Shown here piece by piece: positions 45,901 through 55,220 of a DNA stretch of 64,000 bases. The notes under the pieces were generated by a model, which was not told the origin of the DNA, did no database searches, and saw only the letters and a list, made by a program, of their open reading frames with translations. The translations under genes and the position numbers were made by a program. The stretch covers positions 47,659-111,658 of the forward strand of contig SACF01000010.1 of NCBI GenBank assembly GCA_009928665.1. Direction: 5' to 3'. Each line of letters starts with the position of its first letter. Positions within the stretch are counted from its first letter, which is position 1. This DNA comes from Alphaproteobacteria bacterium. GTDB taxonomy: Bacteria; Bacteroidota; Bacteroidia; Bacteroidales; FEN-979.

Positions 45901-46361
45901 GCGTCATTGAGACAGACCTTGAAATCCTGATCCCCGACCATTATGTGACCCATATCACCGAAAGGCTGAATCTTTATAAAGAGCTTGATTCGATCGAGAC
46001 CGAAGAGAGCCTGATGGGTTTTACCGACCGGCTGATCGACCGGTTCGGTCCGGTTCCGAAACAGACCCAGTCGCTCATCCATGCCATCCGGCTGCGGTGG
46101 GCCGCCCGCAGCGTTGGTTTTGAAAAGATAGTACTTCGTAACCGCAGGCTTACTGCTTATTTCATCAGCAATCCGGAATCTCCCTATTTTCAATCGGCCC
46201 AGTTTTCGGCAATCCTCGAATATCTGAAACACCAACCTCAGGCTTTACAGATGAAAGAGGAAAAAAACAGGCTCTTTATCATTTTCAGGGAGGTGACGGA
46301 TATCCCCGAAGCGCTTGACAGAATCGAGCGACTTCGCGTTCAAAAAGTTACTAACAGTTGA
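42945..46361 (+). CDS. mfd: Transcription-repair coupling factor
   Basis: A 1138-residue Mfd, which removes stalled RNA polymerase and recruits UvrA. The N-terminal UvrB-like part (about 1-350) is followed by the CarD-like polymerase-interaction domain (about 455-560, DFVTHIDHGIGRFDG). Then comes the translocase with Walker A GDVGFGKTE (about 603-611), DEEQ (about 706), ATPIPRTLQFSLMGARD, and a C-terminal TRCF domain. The frame has no ATG near the conserved N-terminus; the first usable codon is a TTG at 42945, six bases after the in-frame stop of fbp. Start codon uncertain, identity certain. Confidence 0.95.
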   Translation: MEHPAIFPGYGNHPAIREIRELISRGRCGPESETDETGVKNIRLHLGGLVGSSRSLTVASVFAEVAAPHLVLLSNKEESAYFYNDLRQIAGDRVFYFPSSFKRGLQSGIKDNQGLLSRTEVLSLLNSRVRKFLIVSYPEAISEKVVNKKYLEKNTLKLSVGEQVNMDFILDLLVEYEFERADFVFEPGQFALRGGLIDVFSFSGDHPYRIEFGGDQVSTIRSFDPSTQLSIEKFNEISIIPDIRVNSSRKILYESLLSFLPPKSLVWLDDTGFIADQMNKQPASDLLLTGDDLLKNLLRFSTIEFGQKSFFKTGQPVHFNTTPQPTFHKNFDLLIENLEQNLRNGYRNYLLTDNPKQAERLRTIFEDIRSKTPRLKREGVDTDAEQHPGELNTESVAGSDQPFASLPFSLHEGFIDKDLKIAFYTDHQIFERYHKFQLRDGYAAKEALSLKELYDLKPGDFVTHIDHGIGRFDGLEKIVNNGKEQEAIRLIYKNDDLLYVSIHSLHRISKYIGKEGTPPVLNRLGSDAWNKLKHKTKSSVKDIAAELIRLYAERRASQGVACTPDTYLQTELEASFIYEDTPDQVKATADVKRDLEATFPMDRLICGDVGFGKTEIAVRAAFKMIAESKQVVVLVPTTILALQHYKTFSERLKDFPCRVDYLNRFRSTRDQHKILDDLAAGKIDILIGTHRILSKDVVFKDLGLFIIDEEQKFGVGAKEKIKRLKINVDTLTLTATPIPRTLQFSLMGARDLSVINTPPPNRYPVQTEIHPFGEEVIKDAITFEVSRGGQVFFVTTRVLNILDIATMVQRMVPGVKIAVAHGQMEGHKLERVMTDFIEGEYDVLIATTIVESGLDISNVNTIIINDAHHYGLSDLHQLRGRVGRSNKKAFCYLLAPPMSTLTDEARKRLRAIEEFSELGSGFNIAMRDLDIRGAGNILGAEQSGFISEIGYEMYQKILDEALLELKETEFKDLFISEEPRSYVRDCVIETDLEILIPDHYVTHITERLNLYKELDSIETEESLMGFTDRLIDRFGPVPKQTQSLIHAIRLRWAARSVGFEKIVLRNRRLTAYFISNPESPYFQSAQFSAILEYLKHQPQALQMKEEKNRLFIIFREVTDIPEALDRIERLRVQKVTNS

Positions 46362-46393
46362 TAATTTACACCGCGGAGTCCCTTGACTTTTGC

Positions 46394-46401
46394 TATTTTT
46401 G
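46394..46401 (+). promoter_or_regulatory. -7 box TATTTTTG for the lamin-tail gene
   Basis: Fits TAnnTTTG, 34 bases before the ATG at 46436 and 32 bases after the mfd stop. Confidence 0.55.
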
Positions 46402-46435
46402 CAGGTTCAGAAGTATCAACCAAAAAAATCACAAT

Positions 46436-47443
46436 ATGAAAAAACTGCTACTCTTTTTTGTGCTGTTAATGCCCACGGGCTATCTCTATTCCCAGAACTG
46501 TTCCGACATCTTTATTTCGGAATATGTTGAAGGATGGTACAACAACAAGGCTTTGGAACTTTATAATCCAACCAATGCATCGATCATACTTGATAATACC
46601 TACCGGCTGATCCGCTGGGATAACGGGAAAACAACCTCTGATCAGGATCCTTTATATGTATTGGGACTGACCGATACTATTCAGCCTTTTTCGGTGATGG
46701 TGATCGTTCAGGACACAACCAAACCCGGTCAGGATACGATGGTTTGGCTTGAATTGAGAAAGAAAGCGACTTGGCTGGCGCCCTATGATTATAACGGAAC
46801 CACCCCGGGTGGAAATTGTGTGTTCTGGAATGGTGATGATGCCATTTCCCTTCAGAAACTGGTTAACGGAACCTGGACTGACATCGATATTTTCGGTGAA
46901 ATCGGAGTCCGGCCGCTTGACTGGCAGGGGGGGACTACCGGCGCCTGGACAGACACGAAGCCATATTGGCGCGGGACTGGCGCATATTTAACTAAGGATC
47001 AAACTCTTATACGTCGACATAACATCAAGATCGGGATCGACCGGATCAGAATGTCGCATTACGGTGATTCGACCACAGGCATCTACCCGAACAGTTTTTA
47101 TGCTTTTGCAGAATACGATTCAATGCCTGCAAATTATTTCGACAGCCTGGGAACGCATTGGTGCGATTGTAAAACTTCGCAATCGATCGTTGAGAATAAA
47201 ATTAACAACTACCTGAATGTGCTTCCCAACCCGGTTACCAACGATCATTTTACTGTTGTTTCCGGCGCTCCGTTGATTTCGCTTGAGGTTGTTTCAGTTG
47301 TTGGTCAGCAGGTATATTTCAGCACTGTTTCGAGACAAAAAGAGGTAAAAGTACAGCTCGAGAATATGCCTTCGGGTATCTATTTTGTCAGGGCCATCAC
47401 GATCGACCAACAAAAAATCATTAAAAAGATCATACTCCAATAA
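46436..47443 (+). CDS. Lamin-tail-domain T9SS type A protein
   Basis: A 335-residue secreted protein: signal peptide (1-20, ending LYSQ), a lamin-tail-like Ig domain starting DIFISEYVEGWYNNKALELYNP (about 24-215), and a C-terminal T9SS sorting domain (about 255-335, VLPNPVTNDHF ... GIYFVRAI). Lamin-tail domains occur in many Bacteroidota extracellular proteins, often next to or fused with nucleases, and are thought to bind macromolecules. The ATG at 46436 is chosen because the signal peptide starts there. Ninety bases later comes the TonB receptor gene. Confidence 0.82.
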   Translation: MKKLLLFFVLLMPTGYLYSQNCSDIFISEYVEGWYNNKALELYNPTNASIILDNTYRLIRWDNGKTTSDQDPLYVLGLTDTIQPFSVMVIVQDTTKPGQDTMVWLELRKKATWLAPYDYNGTTPGGNCVFWNGDDAISLQKLVNGTWTDIDIFGEIGVRPLDWQGGTTGAWTDTKPYWRGTGAYLTKDQTLIRRHNIKIGIDRIRMSHYGDSTTGIYPNSFYAFAEYDSMPANYFDSLGTHWCDCKTSQSIVENKINNYLNVLPNPVTNDHFTVVSGAPLISLEVVSVVGQQVYFSTVSRQKEVKVQLENMPSGIYFVRAITIDQQKIIKKIILQ

Positions 47444-47469
47444 TTCCTAATCGTAAAAGTGCATAGTTT

Positions 47470-47502
47470 CATAGGGGCGGCTGACAACGGCATGCCCCTA
47501 TG
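47470..47502 (+). promoter_or_regulatory. Hairpin between lamin-tail and TonB-receptor genes
   Basis: Perfect 9-base arms CATAGGGGC and GCCCCTATG separated by 15 bases, 31 bases before the receptor ATG. No U-run follows, so it looks like an RNA processing or translational control element rather than a terminator. Confidence 0.45.
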
Positions 47503-47533
47503 TTGTGTCAAAATATCAACCAATCTTCCGATT

Positions 47534-50425
47534 ATGACCAAGAGAATTACAATCTTCATCCTGATCTTTTGCATTCCGGTGATCCTTTTTGCACAAAAAT
47601 CATTAATCAAAGGGGTCGTGACAGATGCCGGATCCGGAGAAACCCTGATCGGGGCTACTATCCTGTACGGTGAAAACAAAGGTGTTGTTACCGACATGGA
47701 TGGCCGGTACTACCTGAGAGTCGATCCGGGAACTTATCACCTTAAAGTCTCTTACGTTGGGTACATTCCTCAGGAAATTGATATTACGGTCGTGAAGGGT
47801 GAGATCATTCAGAATTTTTCACTGAAAACGCCCACGCTTACTGAGGTTGAGGTGGTTGGCGACATCGCCAAGACCCGGGAAACCCCGGTAGCATTTTCGA
47901 CTGTCAAACCGATTCAGTTACAGGAAGAACTTGCCAGCAGGGATATTCCGATGATCCTGAACAAGACACCCGGCGTATATGCCACCCAGTCGGGAGGAGG
48001 CGACGGGGATGCCCGTATCAATATCCGTGGCTTTAACCAGCGGAATCTTGCCGTTATGCTCGACGGAATCCCGGTGAATGATATGGAAAATGGATGGGTC
48101 TACTGGTCGAACTGGTTCGGACTGGATGCTGTCACCCGAAATATCCAAGTTCAACGCGGACTGGGCGCTTCAAAACTGGCGCTACCGTCGGTGGGCGGAA
48201 CCATGAACATCATCACCAAAGGCATCGACGCGAAATTCGGCGCCATGGTCAAGCAGGAAGTCGGCAGCGATGGCTATCTCCGCACTTCCCTTGGGGTCAC
48301 AACAGGTCAGCTGAAACATGGATGGGGGATCACAGTTGCAGGATCGTACAAACAGGGGAATGGCTGGGTTGATAACACCTGGACCAAAGGGTGGTTCGGA
48401 TACATCAGGATTGATAAAAAGTTAGGCAGGCATACCCTGACTTTTTCGGCCATGGGCGCCCCACAGCAACATGCCCAAAGATCCTACATGAAGTCAATTA
48501 TGACCTTTGATAAGGGTTATGCTGCAGATTTAGGCATTGATACAACCAGAGCCAATCCCAACTATGCGAGGACCTATGGAGTCAAATACAATCCCAATTG
48601 GGGATACCTGAACCGCTGGACCCGCGGGGAAAATGGCGAAAGAATATACAAGGATAATCCTGAAGATCTTTCACAGTCGCTGAATTACTATTTCAAACCC
48701 CAGCTGAGCCTCCGGGATTTCTGGCGCGTCAACGATAAACTGTACATTTCGACCATTTTGTACACATCTATCGGCAGCGGGGGCGGAACCTCCTTTTTCA
48801 CCGGCGATAAATTCGGAACTCCGGGCGGATCGACCCCCTCGCTCGATACCTTGTACGGCTTGATCACCTGGCAAAAATACTACGATGCCAATATGACCGA
48901 CAATCTGACCCCGGGCCGGTCCAGCAGCATTATCCGCAACAGTGTGAACAATCATTACTGGTATGGATTACTGTCAACCTTCACCTGGGAACTTAATTCA
49001 GAATGGACCTTTTCAGGTGGGATTGATCTCCGTACTTATCGGGGACAACATTACGGGGAGATACGTGATATGTTGGGAGGCGACTATTTTCTGAATAATT
49101 CCAATCAGAACAGGTACCTGTTTACCCATCTTTCGGAAGGCGATAAAATTTATTACCATAATGATGCAAAAGTAAGATGGGGCGGAATCTTTGCGCAAGC
49201 CGAGTGGAAAAGAGACAAATGGTCGGTTTTTCTAAATATCACATCCTCTCTGAGCGCCTATCAGCGCATCGATTATTTCCGTAAAAAGGATCTGGTAATC
49301 GATGAACAGAAATTCGTTGAAGCAGTTGGATATGGCGATATATTTTATTATAATGGAACGGAGAATCTCACGTATAATCTTACGGATCCGGTAAAGCCCT
49401 GGCAATCGAACGATACCGTTTTTGTGGTGAAACAAGTCGGTTCCACGCAGGATACGCTTTTTATTGTGAATCCTACTGCCTATACGATCGATTCAAAACA
49501 GGCTCTGTATACCCGCACCGGGTGGAAACTCTTCCCGGGATATACGATTAAAGGCGGAGCCAATTACAATATCGACAACCATAACAACATTTTCGTTAAC
49601 CTGGGATATCTGACCAAAGCGCCCCGGTTCAGCAATGTTTTTTTCAATAACAACAGGGAAGTAGCCAATCCGAAAAATGAACAGATCATGGCTGTGGAGA
49701 TGGGTTACAGCTATAATTCCAAGTCGATTGGTCTGAATGTAAACGGGTATCTTACCAAATGGAATAATAAACCGCTTGATTCAACCCCGACCTACACCGA
49801 TCCGAAGGATAATGAATCTTATCCTTATAATGTAAATGGTATCAATGCATTCCATAAAGGGATTGAGATTGAATTCGGCTGGAAACCAATTCCCAGCCTG
49901 CAGTGGGATCAGGTTATTTCATGGGGTGACTGGCGGTGGACATCAGGTGGGAAAGCCTATGTCTATAAACCGGATGGCTCCCTGGTCGACAGTGTAGAAT
50001 TCAATGCAAAGGGTGTACACGTGGGCGATGCAGCCCAGTTTCAACTCATGGAAAGCCTCCGTTGGGAAATCATCAAGTATCTCTATGTATCGGGAAGTGT
50101 GACCCTGTTCGCAAAGAACTATTCAAATATGGATCCCGGAACGCTGACTCCGCAATATATGGACGAAAACGGAAATCCTCCCGATTCGTGGCAGTTGCCG
50201 ATGTATTACCTGGTTGATCTGAATGCCGGATACCGGATCGACCTGAAAAAATTCAAAATCGACATCAGAGCATCCGTGATCAATCTGCTTGACAGGATGT
50301 ATATCTCTGATGCTAAAAATAATGATTCCTATTCCACGAAGACTACCGATTTTGATGCAAATTCTGCGGGTGTTTACTTTGGCACCGGAAGAACCTTTAA
50401 CGCGTCGATCGCCCTCAGTTTTTAG
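47534..50425 (+). CDS. TonB-dependent receptor with carboxypeptidase-regulatory-like domain
   Basis: A 963-residue outer-membrane receptor. Signal peptide 1-20; carboxypeptidase-regulatory-like domain (about 22-100, IKGVVTDAGSGETLIGATI); plug domain (about 115-230) with ILNKTPGVYATQSG, RINIRGFNQRN and LDGIPVNDMENGW; then a long beta-barrel ending in the aromatic C-terminal strand NASIALSF. It imports a large or scarce ligand using TonB energy. A SusD partner is not adjacent, so it is not a standard polysaccharide Sus pair. Flanking genes encode secreted lamin-tail and PLD-like proteins. The ligand is unknown. Confidence 0.92.
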   Translation: MTKRITIFILIFCIPVILFAQKSLIKGVVTDAGSGETLIGATILYGENKGVVTDMDGRYYLRVDPGTYHLKVSYVGYIPQEIDITVVKGEIIQNFSLKTPTLTEVEVVGDIAKTRETPVAFSTVKPIQLQEELASRDIPMILNKTPGVYATQSGGGDGDARINIRGFNQRNLAVMLDGIPVNDMENGWVYWSNWFGLDAVTRNIQVQRGLGASKLALPSVGGTMNIITKGIDAKFGAMVKQEVGSDGYLRTSLGVTTGQLKHGWGITVAGSYKQGNGWVDNTWTKGWFGYIRIDKKLGRHTLTFSAMGAPQQHAQRSYMKSIMTFDKGYAADLGIDTTRANPNYARTYGVKYNPNWGYLNRWTRGENGERIYKDNPEDLSQSLNYYFKPQLSLRDFWRVNDKLYISTILYTSIGSGGGTSFFTGDKFGTPGGSTPSLDTLYGLITWQKYYDANMTDNLTPGRSSSIIRNSVNNHYWYGLLSTFTWELNSEWTFSGGIDLRTYRGQHYGEIRDMLGGDYFLNNSNQNRYLFTHLSEGDKIYYHNDAKVRWGGIFAQAEWKRDKWSVFLNITSSLSAYQRIDYFRKKDLVIDEQKFVEAVGYGDIFYYNGTENLTYNLTDPVKPWQSNDTVFVVKQVGSTQDTLFIVNPTAYTIDSKQALYTRTGWKLFPGYTIKGGANYNIDNHNNIFVNLGYLTKAPRFSNVFFNNNREVANPKNEQIMAVEMGYSYNSKSIGLNVNGYLTKWNNKPLDSTPTYTDPKDNESYPYNVNGINAFHKGIEIEFGWKPIPSLQWDQVISWGDWRWTSGGKAYVYKPDGSLVDSVEFNAKGVHVGDAAQFQLMESLRWEIIKYLYVSGSVTLFAKNYSNMDPGTLTPQYMDENGNPPDSWQLPMYYLVDLNAGYRIDLKKFKIDIRASVINLLDRMYISDAKNNDSYSTKTTDFDANSAGVYFGTGRTFNASIALSF

Positions 50426-50477
50426 ATAAATGCAGTATAAACGCCATTTACGCTTGTTAACAGAAAATATCCTGTCC

Positions 50478-52922
50478 ATGAAAAAATTCTTTTTTTTATT
50501 ATTCGTCCTGGTTCTCACCGGGAATCACCTTTATTCACAAATGACCATTGCCGAAGCGAGAGCTTTGCCCGAAGGTTCTACCGTGACCATCCGCGGCGTG
50601 GTGACGAACGGTTCCGAACTCGGCATCATCCGCTACTTCCAGGATGCCACTGCCGGTATCGCGGCCTATGGGTCTAAAGTGACCGGCATCGAACGCGGCG
50701 ACTCCGTCGTGGTGGTGGGCGTCACAAAAAACTACAACTACCTCCTCGAAATCGACCCGGTCACCTCCATAACGGCAATTGCACCCCGCCCGTTACCGAC
50801 GCCCAAAACCATTACGCCCGGGCAGATGAGTGAACATTACGAGGGACAGCTTGTCACGATGGTCGATGTTACATTCTCAAATGCAGGAGGGGTTTTCTCG
50901 GGGAATACCAATTACAATGTAACCGGAAGCGGCCAGAGCTGCCAGGTGCGTGTGAATACCAGCTCCAATCTTGTCGGCCAGATCATCCCGGCCAGCCCGG
51001 TGACGTTGATTGGCTTATGTTCCCAGTTTTCATATACCAGCGCTACAAGTGGTTACCAATTGTTACTCCGCGACCGGAACGATGTTATCAGCGAAAGCGC
51101 CATTGCCTTTACCACGCCGCTCAAAATAAGCAATATCACTGCCTCTTGGTTCACCTTATCATGGAATACCAACATCGACGGTACAACGGAGCTTTTTTAC
51201 GGGCGAACTCCCTCACTCGAATCAGGCCACCTGAATGTAATAGGAACGGGTTCGGCCCACACGATCAACCTATCAGGACTTAACCCCTCCGATCTGATCT
51301 ATGTTCAGGCTTTCTCCGTCGCCGGCCAGGATACAGGATGGTCGGGACTGAAGACTTTCATTACCCAGTCGGTGTCGTCGGGAAGTATCAAAGCCTATTT
51401 TACCCGGCCCGTTGATACCACTGTCGCTACCGGCGAAAAAGCCATCCAGATTTACCGTGCCGTCGATGATACCTGCATCGCCTATATCGACCGTGCGAAA
51501 TACTCGGTGGATGTGGCGATCTATAATTTCAACAACGAGGGATTATCGAGCATTGCCAATGCCCTGAACCGGGCCTATAACCGTGGACTTACGGTCAGGC
51601 TGGTGACTGACGGGGGAACCAACAATTCGGCAATTCCCGATCTGGTAGCCGGGATCGGTAAAATCGGACGACCCGTAACCGTAGGGATCATGCACGACAA
51701 ATTTATGGTCATCGATGCCAACTCTACCAATCCGAACGATCCCATAGTCTGGACCGGCTCTTGCAACTGGACGGATCAGAATGTCAATACCGATGCCAAC
51801 AATGTCCTTTTCATCCAGGATGCCAGCCTGGCCAAGGTTTACACCCTTGAATTCAACGAGATGTTTGGTTCGACCACCGCCACTCCCGATCCGGTAAATG
51901 CAAGGTTCGGTCCTGCCAAAACCGATAATACCCCGCACGACCTGGTTATCGGAGGAAAAAATGTTGAAGTCTATTTCAGTCCCAGTGATGGCGTTAATCA
52001 ACAAATTGTCAACCATATCGCAACCGCGAACAGCGATCTCGAAATCGGCACCATGCTTATCACCCGGAAAATCATCAGCGATGCCATTATTGCCCGTAAG
52101 AACGCGGGAGTTAACACGAAAATGATTATCAGCAACCGTTCCACTTCCGATGCCTCGGTGGTCACAGATCTGGGGAATGCACTTGGAACCAATTTCAAGG
52201 AGTATCATGAACAGGGACTGCTGCACAGTAAAGCCATGATCATTGACCAGTCGGATCCGTTGTCAGATCCCTTCGTCTGGACGGGATCGCACAACTGGAG
52301 CGATGCCGCCAACGTGAGCAACGATGAAAATTCCATCGTCATATACGACGCCGGATTGTGTAACTTGTTTTACCAGGAGTTCAAGGAGCGTTTCGATCTG
52401 GCCATCCCCATCAGCGATCATCCGGTGCTTGACCTGGGTCCCGACCAGACCGTCTTTGGCGGTGACACCGTGACCCTGGATGCCGGGCAGTTCTCCACCT
52501 ATGTTTGGTCAACCGGCGCACTTACACAAATAATCACGGTGGATTCGGCAGGTGTCGGTTATGGCACCAAAAAAATATATTGCCGCGTAACCGATACTTA
52601 CGGCGTTCAATCCGATACCGTCAGGATTACCTTTAAACCACACGATGGAATTATGGAACGGCCGGGTACCTTATCGGCGCTGTCGCTTTACCCGAATCCG
52701 GCCGACGGACCATTTACCATCGCCTATAACTCGAAGGATTTGCAAACTGCGCACATTGAAATCATCGGGGTTGACGGCAGGTCAATCTGGAGCGCCAACG
52801 TAACGTCGCAACCCGGGAAAAATCTGGTTACGGTCACTTCAAAGCCGATTGCCGCCGGTGTTTATTTCGTGCGGGTACGGTGCGATGACAGTGTTCTGGG
52901 CACCCGACTGGTCATAAGATAA
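50478..52922 (+). CDS. Secreted PLD-family protein with OB-like domain and T9SS domain
   Basis: An 814-residue secreted protein. Signal peptide 1-20; OB-fold-like domain (about 22-205, STVTIRGVVTNGSELG ... YFQDATAGIAAYG); FN3-like domain (about 211-298). Two phospholipase D domains follow, each with an intact HxKx4D motif, HDKFMVID near residue 405 and HSKAMIID near 581, both followed by WTGSxNW. Next are a PKD-like domain (about 650-722) and a T9SS type A sorting domain (about 731-814). Paired HKD motifs form one active site cleaving phosphodiesters in lipids or nucleic acids; the OB-like domain favours a nuclease reading (inference). It is 52 bases after the TonB receptor. Confidence 0.87.
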   Translation: MKKFFFLLFVLVLTGNHLYSQMTIAEARALPEGSTVTIRGVVTNGSELGIIRYFQDATAGIAAYGSKVTGIERGDSVVVVGVTKNYNYLLEIDPVTSITAIAPRPLPTPKTITPGQMSEHYEGQLVTMVDVTFSNAGGVFSGNTNYNVTGSGQSCQVRVNTSSNLVGQIIPASPVTLIGLCSQFSYTSATSGYQLLLRDRNDVISESAIAFTTPLKISNITASWFTLSWNTNIDGTTELFYGRTPSLESGHLNVIGTGSAHTINLSGLNPSDLIYVQAFSVAGQDTGWSGLKTFITQSVSSGSIKAYFTRPVDTTVATGEKAIQIYRAVDDTCIAYIDRAKYSVDVAIYNFNNEGLSSIANALNRAYNRGLTVRLVTDGGTNNSAIPDLVAGIGKIGRPVTVGIMHDKFMVIDANSTNPNDPIVWTGSCNWTDQNVNTDANNVLFIQDASLAKVYTLEFNEMFGSTTATPDPVNARFGPAKTDNTPHDLVIGGKNVEVYFSPSDGVNQQIVNHIATANSDLEIGTMLITRKIISDAIIARKNAGVNTKMIISNRSTSDASVVTDLGNALGTNFKEYHEQGLLHSKAMIIDQSDPLSDPFVWTGSHNWSDAANVSNDENSIVIYDAGLCNLFYQEFKERFDLAIPISDHPVLDLGPDQTVFGGDTVTLDAGQFSTYVWSTGALTQIITVDSAGVGYGTKKIYCRVTDTYGVQSDTVRITFKPHDGIMERPGTLSALSLYPNPADGPFTIAYNSKDLQTAHIEIIGVDGRSIWSANVTSQPGKNLVTVTSKPIAAGVYFVRVRCDDSVLGTRLVIR

Positions 52923-52998
52923 AACACGAAGGCGCCGGTAATACAATACCTTGAGGCAATTTTCGTTAAATTGATAGTAACATTTAAAATATCTGATT

Positions 52999-53748
52999 GT
53001 GTCTGATTGCCTGGTAATCATTCCAACCTTCAACGAAAAAGATAATATCGAGCGGATCATCCGGAAGGTATTTTCTTTATCCCGAAGCATGGATGTGCTG
53101 ATCGTTGAGGATAATTCGCCTGATGGAACGGCTGGTATTGTGAAGTCCATGATGAATGAATTTTCCGGTCGGTTGTTCATTGAGGAAAGAAAGGGGAAGT
53201 TGGGATTGGGCACCGCTTACATCCACGGATTCCGTTGGGCTTTGGAACGGCATTATGAATATATTTTTGAAATGGATGCCGATTTTTCTCATAATCCCGA
53301 TGACCTGCTGCGATTGTACGATGCCGCCAAAAATCAGGGAGGCGATCTGGTAATCGGATCCCGTTATATCACCGGGGTCAATGTGGTTAACTGGCCGATG
53401 GGAAGGGTGTTGATGTCATACTTCGCCTCGACGTATGTCCGTTTCGTTACGCGGATGCATGTGATGGATACTACCGCCGGTTTTAAATGTTATACCAGGA
53501 AAGTCCTCGAGACCATCGATCTGGATAAAATCCGCTTTACCGGTTATGCATTTCAGATCGAGATGAAATATACTGCCTGGAAGTTGGGATTCCGTATTCT
53601 CGAAGTGCCCATCATCTTTACCGACCGTACCCAGGGAGAGTCTAAAATGAGCAAAGGGATCTTTAAAGAGGCAGTGCTGGGTGTAATCAGCCTCAGGTGG
53701 AGAAGTATCATGGGAAAGATAAAACCTCAAAATGTCAGGGTATCCTGA
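52999..53748 (+). CDS. Polyprenol monophosphomannose synthase-like GT2
   Basis: A 249-residue family 2 glycosyltransferase of the Dpm1 type. It has VIIPTFNEKDNIERII at the start, VEDNSPDGTA, the catalytic MDADFSHNP motif, GSRY and the QIEMKYTAWKLGFRILEVPIIFTDR segment. No C-terminal membrane helices, so it resembles soluble bacterial/archaeal forms that make polyprenyl-phosphate-mannose. Such lipid-linked sugar is the donor type used by GT87-like enzymes (11168-12385). The start is a GTG. It sits just upstream of pyrC. Confidence 0.88.
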   Translation: MSDCLVIIPTFNEKDNIERIIRKVFSLSRSMDVLIVEDNSPDGTAGIVKSMMNEFSGRLFIEERKGKLGLGTAYIHGFRWALERHYEYIFEMDADFSHNPDDLLRLYDAAKNQGGDLVIGSRYITGVNVVNWPMGRVLMSYFASTYVRFVTRMHVMDTTAGFKCYTRKVLETIDLDKIRFTGYAFQIEMKYTAWKLGFRILEVPIIFTDRTQGESKMSKGIFKEAVLGVISLRWRSIMGKIKPQNVRVS

Positions 53749-53774
53749 AATTTACCCTAAACCATTATTATCGC

Positions 53775-55130
53775 ATGCCAGAGGGTTATTTTATACATAA
53801 CGCGCTGATTGTTAATGAAGGGAAACAGTTTTCCGGATCTGTTCTGATTCAGGATGGCTTGTTTAAGGAGGTCTTTGCCGGATTGCCGCCTGCCGATTTC
53901 ATCCTGCCGCCTGGGATTAATTCAGTTGATGCACACAACCGCTATCTGTTTCCGGGGGTGATCGATGCCCATGTACATTTTCGGGAGCCCGGACTGACCC
54001 ATAAGGCCGACATCAATACCGAAAGCCGCGCCGCTGTTGCAGGAGGAGTCACCTCTTATTTTGAGATGCCAAATACCGTTCCGAATGCCACCACCCTCGA
54101 TATCCTGGAAGAAAAATTCGAGATTGCCCGAAACAAGTCGCTTGCCAATTTCTCATTTTTCTTGGGCGCAACCAATGATAATATCGCGGAAATAGAAAAG
54201 GCCGACCCGGCCCGGATCTGCGGTTTAAAGGTATTTATGGGCGCCTCAACGGGAAATATGCTGGTTGATGATGTGCAGGCCCTCGAACAGATATTTTCAA
54301 GGTCGCCCCTGATCATCGCGGTGCATGCCGAAGAAGAATCCATCATCAGGCATAATCTGGAAGATTACCTTGGAAAGTATGGAGCGCAGATTCCGGTTTC
54401 AGAACATCCCCTGATCCGCAGCGAAGAGGCCTGCTTTACTTCATCGGGAAAGGCAGTAGAACTTGCCCGTAAATTTAATGCCCGACTTCATCTGACGCAT
54501 GTTTCAACAGCACGGGAGCTGGATTTACTCCGTAACGACATGCCTTTGAAGGATAAGAAGATCACCGGGGAGGTTACTGTTCATCACTTGTGGTTCGACG
54601 ACCGGGATTATTCCGACCTCGGCTCCCGGATCAAATGGAACCCGGCTATCAAAACCGCTCACGACCGGGAAGCGCTGTTACAGGGAGTTTTGGACGACCG
54701 GCTGGATCTGATCGCCACCGATCATGCCCCGCACCTTCACCATGAGAAAGAACATCCATATACATCTTGCCCTTCGGGGGGGCCAATGATCCAGCATGCC
54801 CTGGTGGCCATGCTCGGATTTCAGCAACTGGGAAAGATTTCCGTTGAGAAGATCATTGAAAAAATGTGCCACGCACCTGCTGTACGTTACCGTATCCAAA
54901 ATCGCGGTTTCATACGACAGGGCTACTTTGCCGATTGTGTTTTGGTCGACTCGGATGATCCCTGGACGGTTTCGAAGGATAATATTCTGTACAAATGCGG
55001 GTGGTCGCCCATGGAGGGAGTTACCTTCAAATCGCGGGTTACCCACACATGGGTAAATGGAGGACTGGTATTTAACGAAGGTAAATTCAATGAAAATATG
55101 AAAGGTTTTCGGTTGACCTTCGATTATTGA
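53775..55130 (+). CDS. pyrC: Dihydroorotase
   Basis: A 451-residue amidohydrolase cyclising carbamoyl aspartate in pyrimidine synthesis. Metal ligands are His66 and His68 (DAHVHFREPG), carbamylated Lys152, His184 and His242, with catalytic Asp316 (ATDHAPH). FREPGLTHKADI and EMPNT are DHOase-specific. The ATG at 53775 is chosen; an upstream GTG-initiated frame overlaps the GT2 gene. The 27-base gap suggests co-transcription. Type I (long) DHOase by length. Confidence 0.92.
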   Translation: MPEGYFIHNALIVNEGKQFSGSVLIQDGLFKEVFAGLPPADFILPPGINSVDAHNRYLFPGVIDAHVHFREPGLTHKADINTESRAAVAGGVTSYFEMPNTVPNATTLDILEEKFEIARNKSLANFSFFLGATNDNIAEIEKADPARICGLKVFMGASTGNMLVDDVQALEQIFSRSPLIIAVHAEEESIIRHNLEDYLGKYGAQIPVSEHPLIRSEEACFTSSGKAVELARKFNARLHLTHVSTARELDLLRNDMPLKDKKITGEVTVHHLWFDDRDYSDLGSRIKWNPAIKTAHDREALLQGVLDDRLDLIATDHAPHLHHEKEHPYTSCPSGGPMIQHALVAMLGFQQLGKISVEKIIEKMCHAPAVRYRIQNRGFIRQGYFADCVLVDSDDPWTVSKDNILYKCGWSPMEGVTFKSRVTHTWVNGGLVFNEGKFNENMKGFRLTFDY

Positions 55131-55220
55131 AATTCTGAATCGGAACAGGCTTAAAAATAAAGAAGGACTGTTTTTTTTTGGTAAAACTGCATCTAAAACT
55201 ATAACAATTAACGATTTAAA

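Noticed and set aside
47534..52922. Polysaccharide utilisation locus
   Set aside because: There is no SusD-like gene or glycoside hydrolase beside the TonB receptor.
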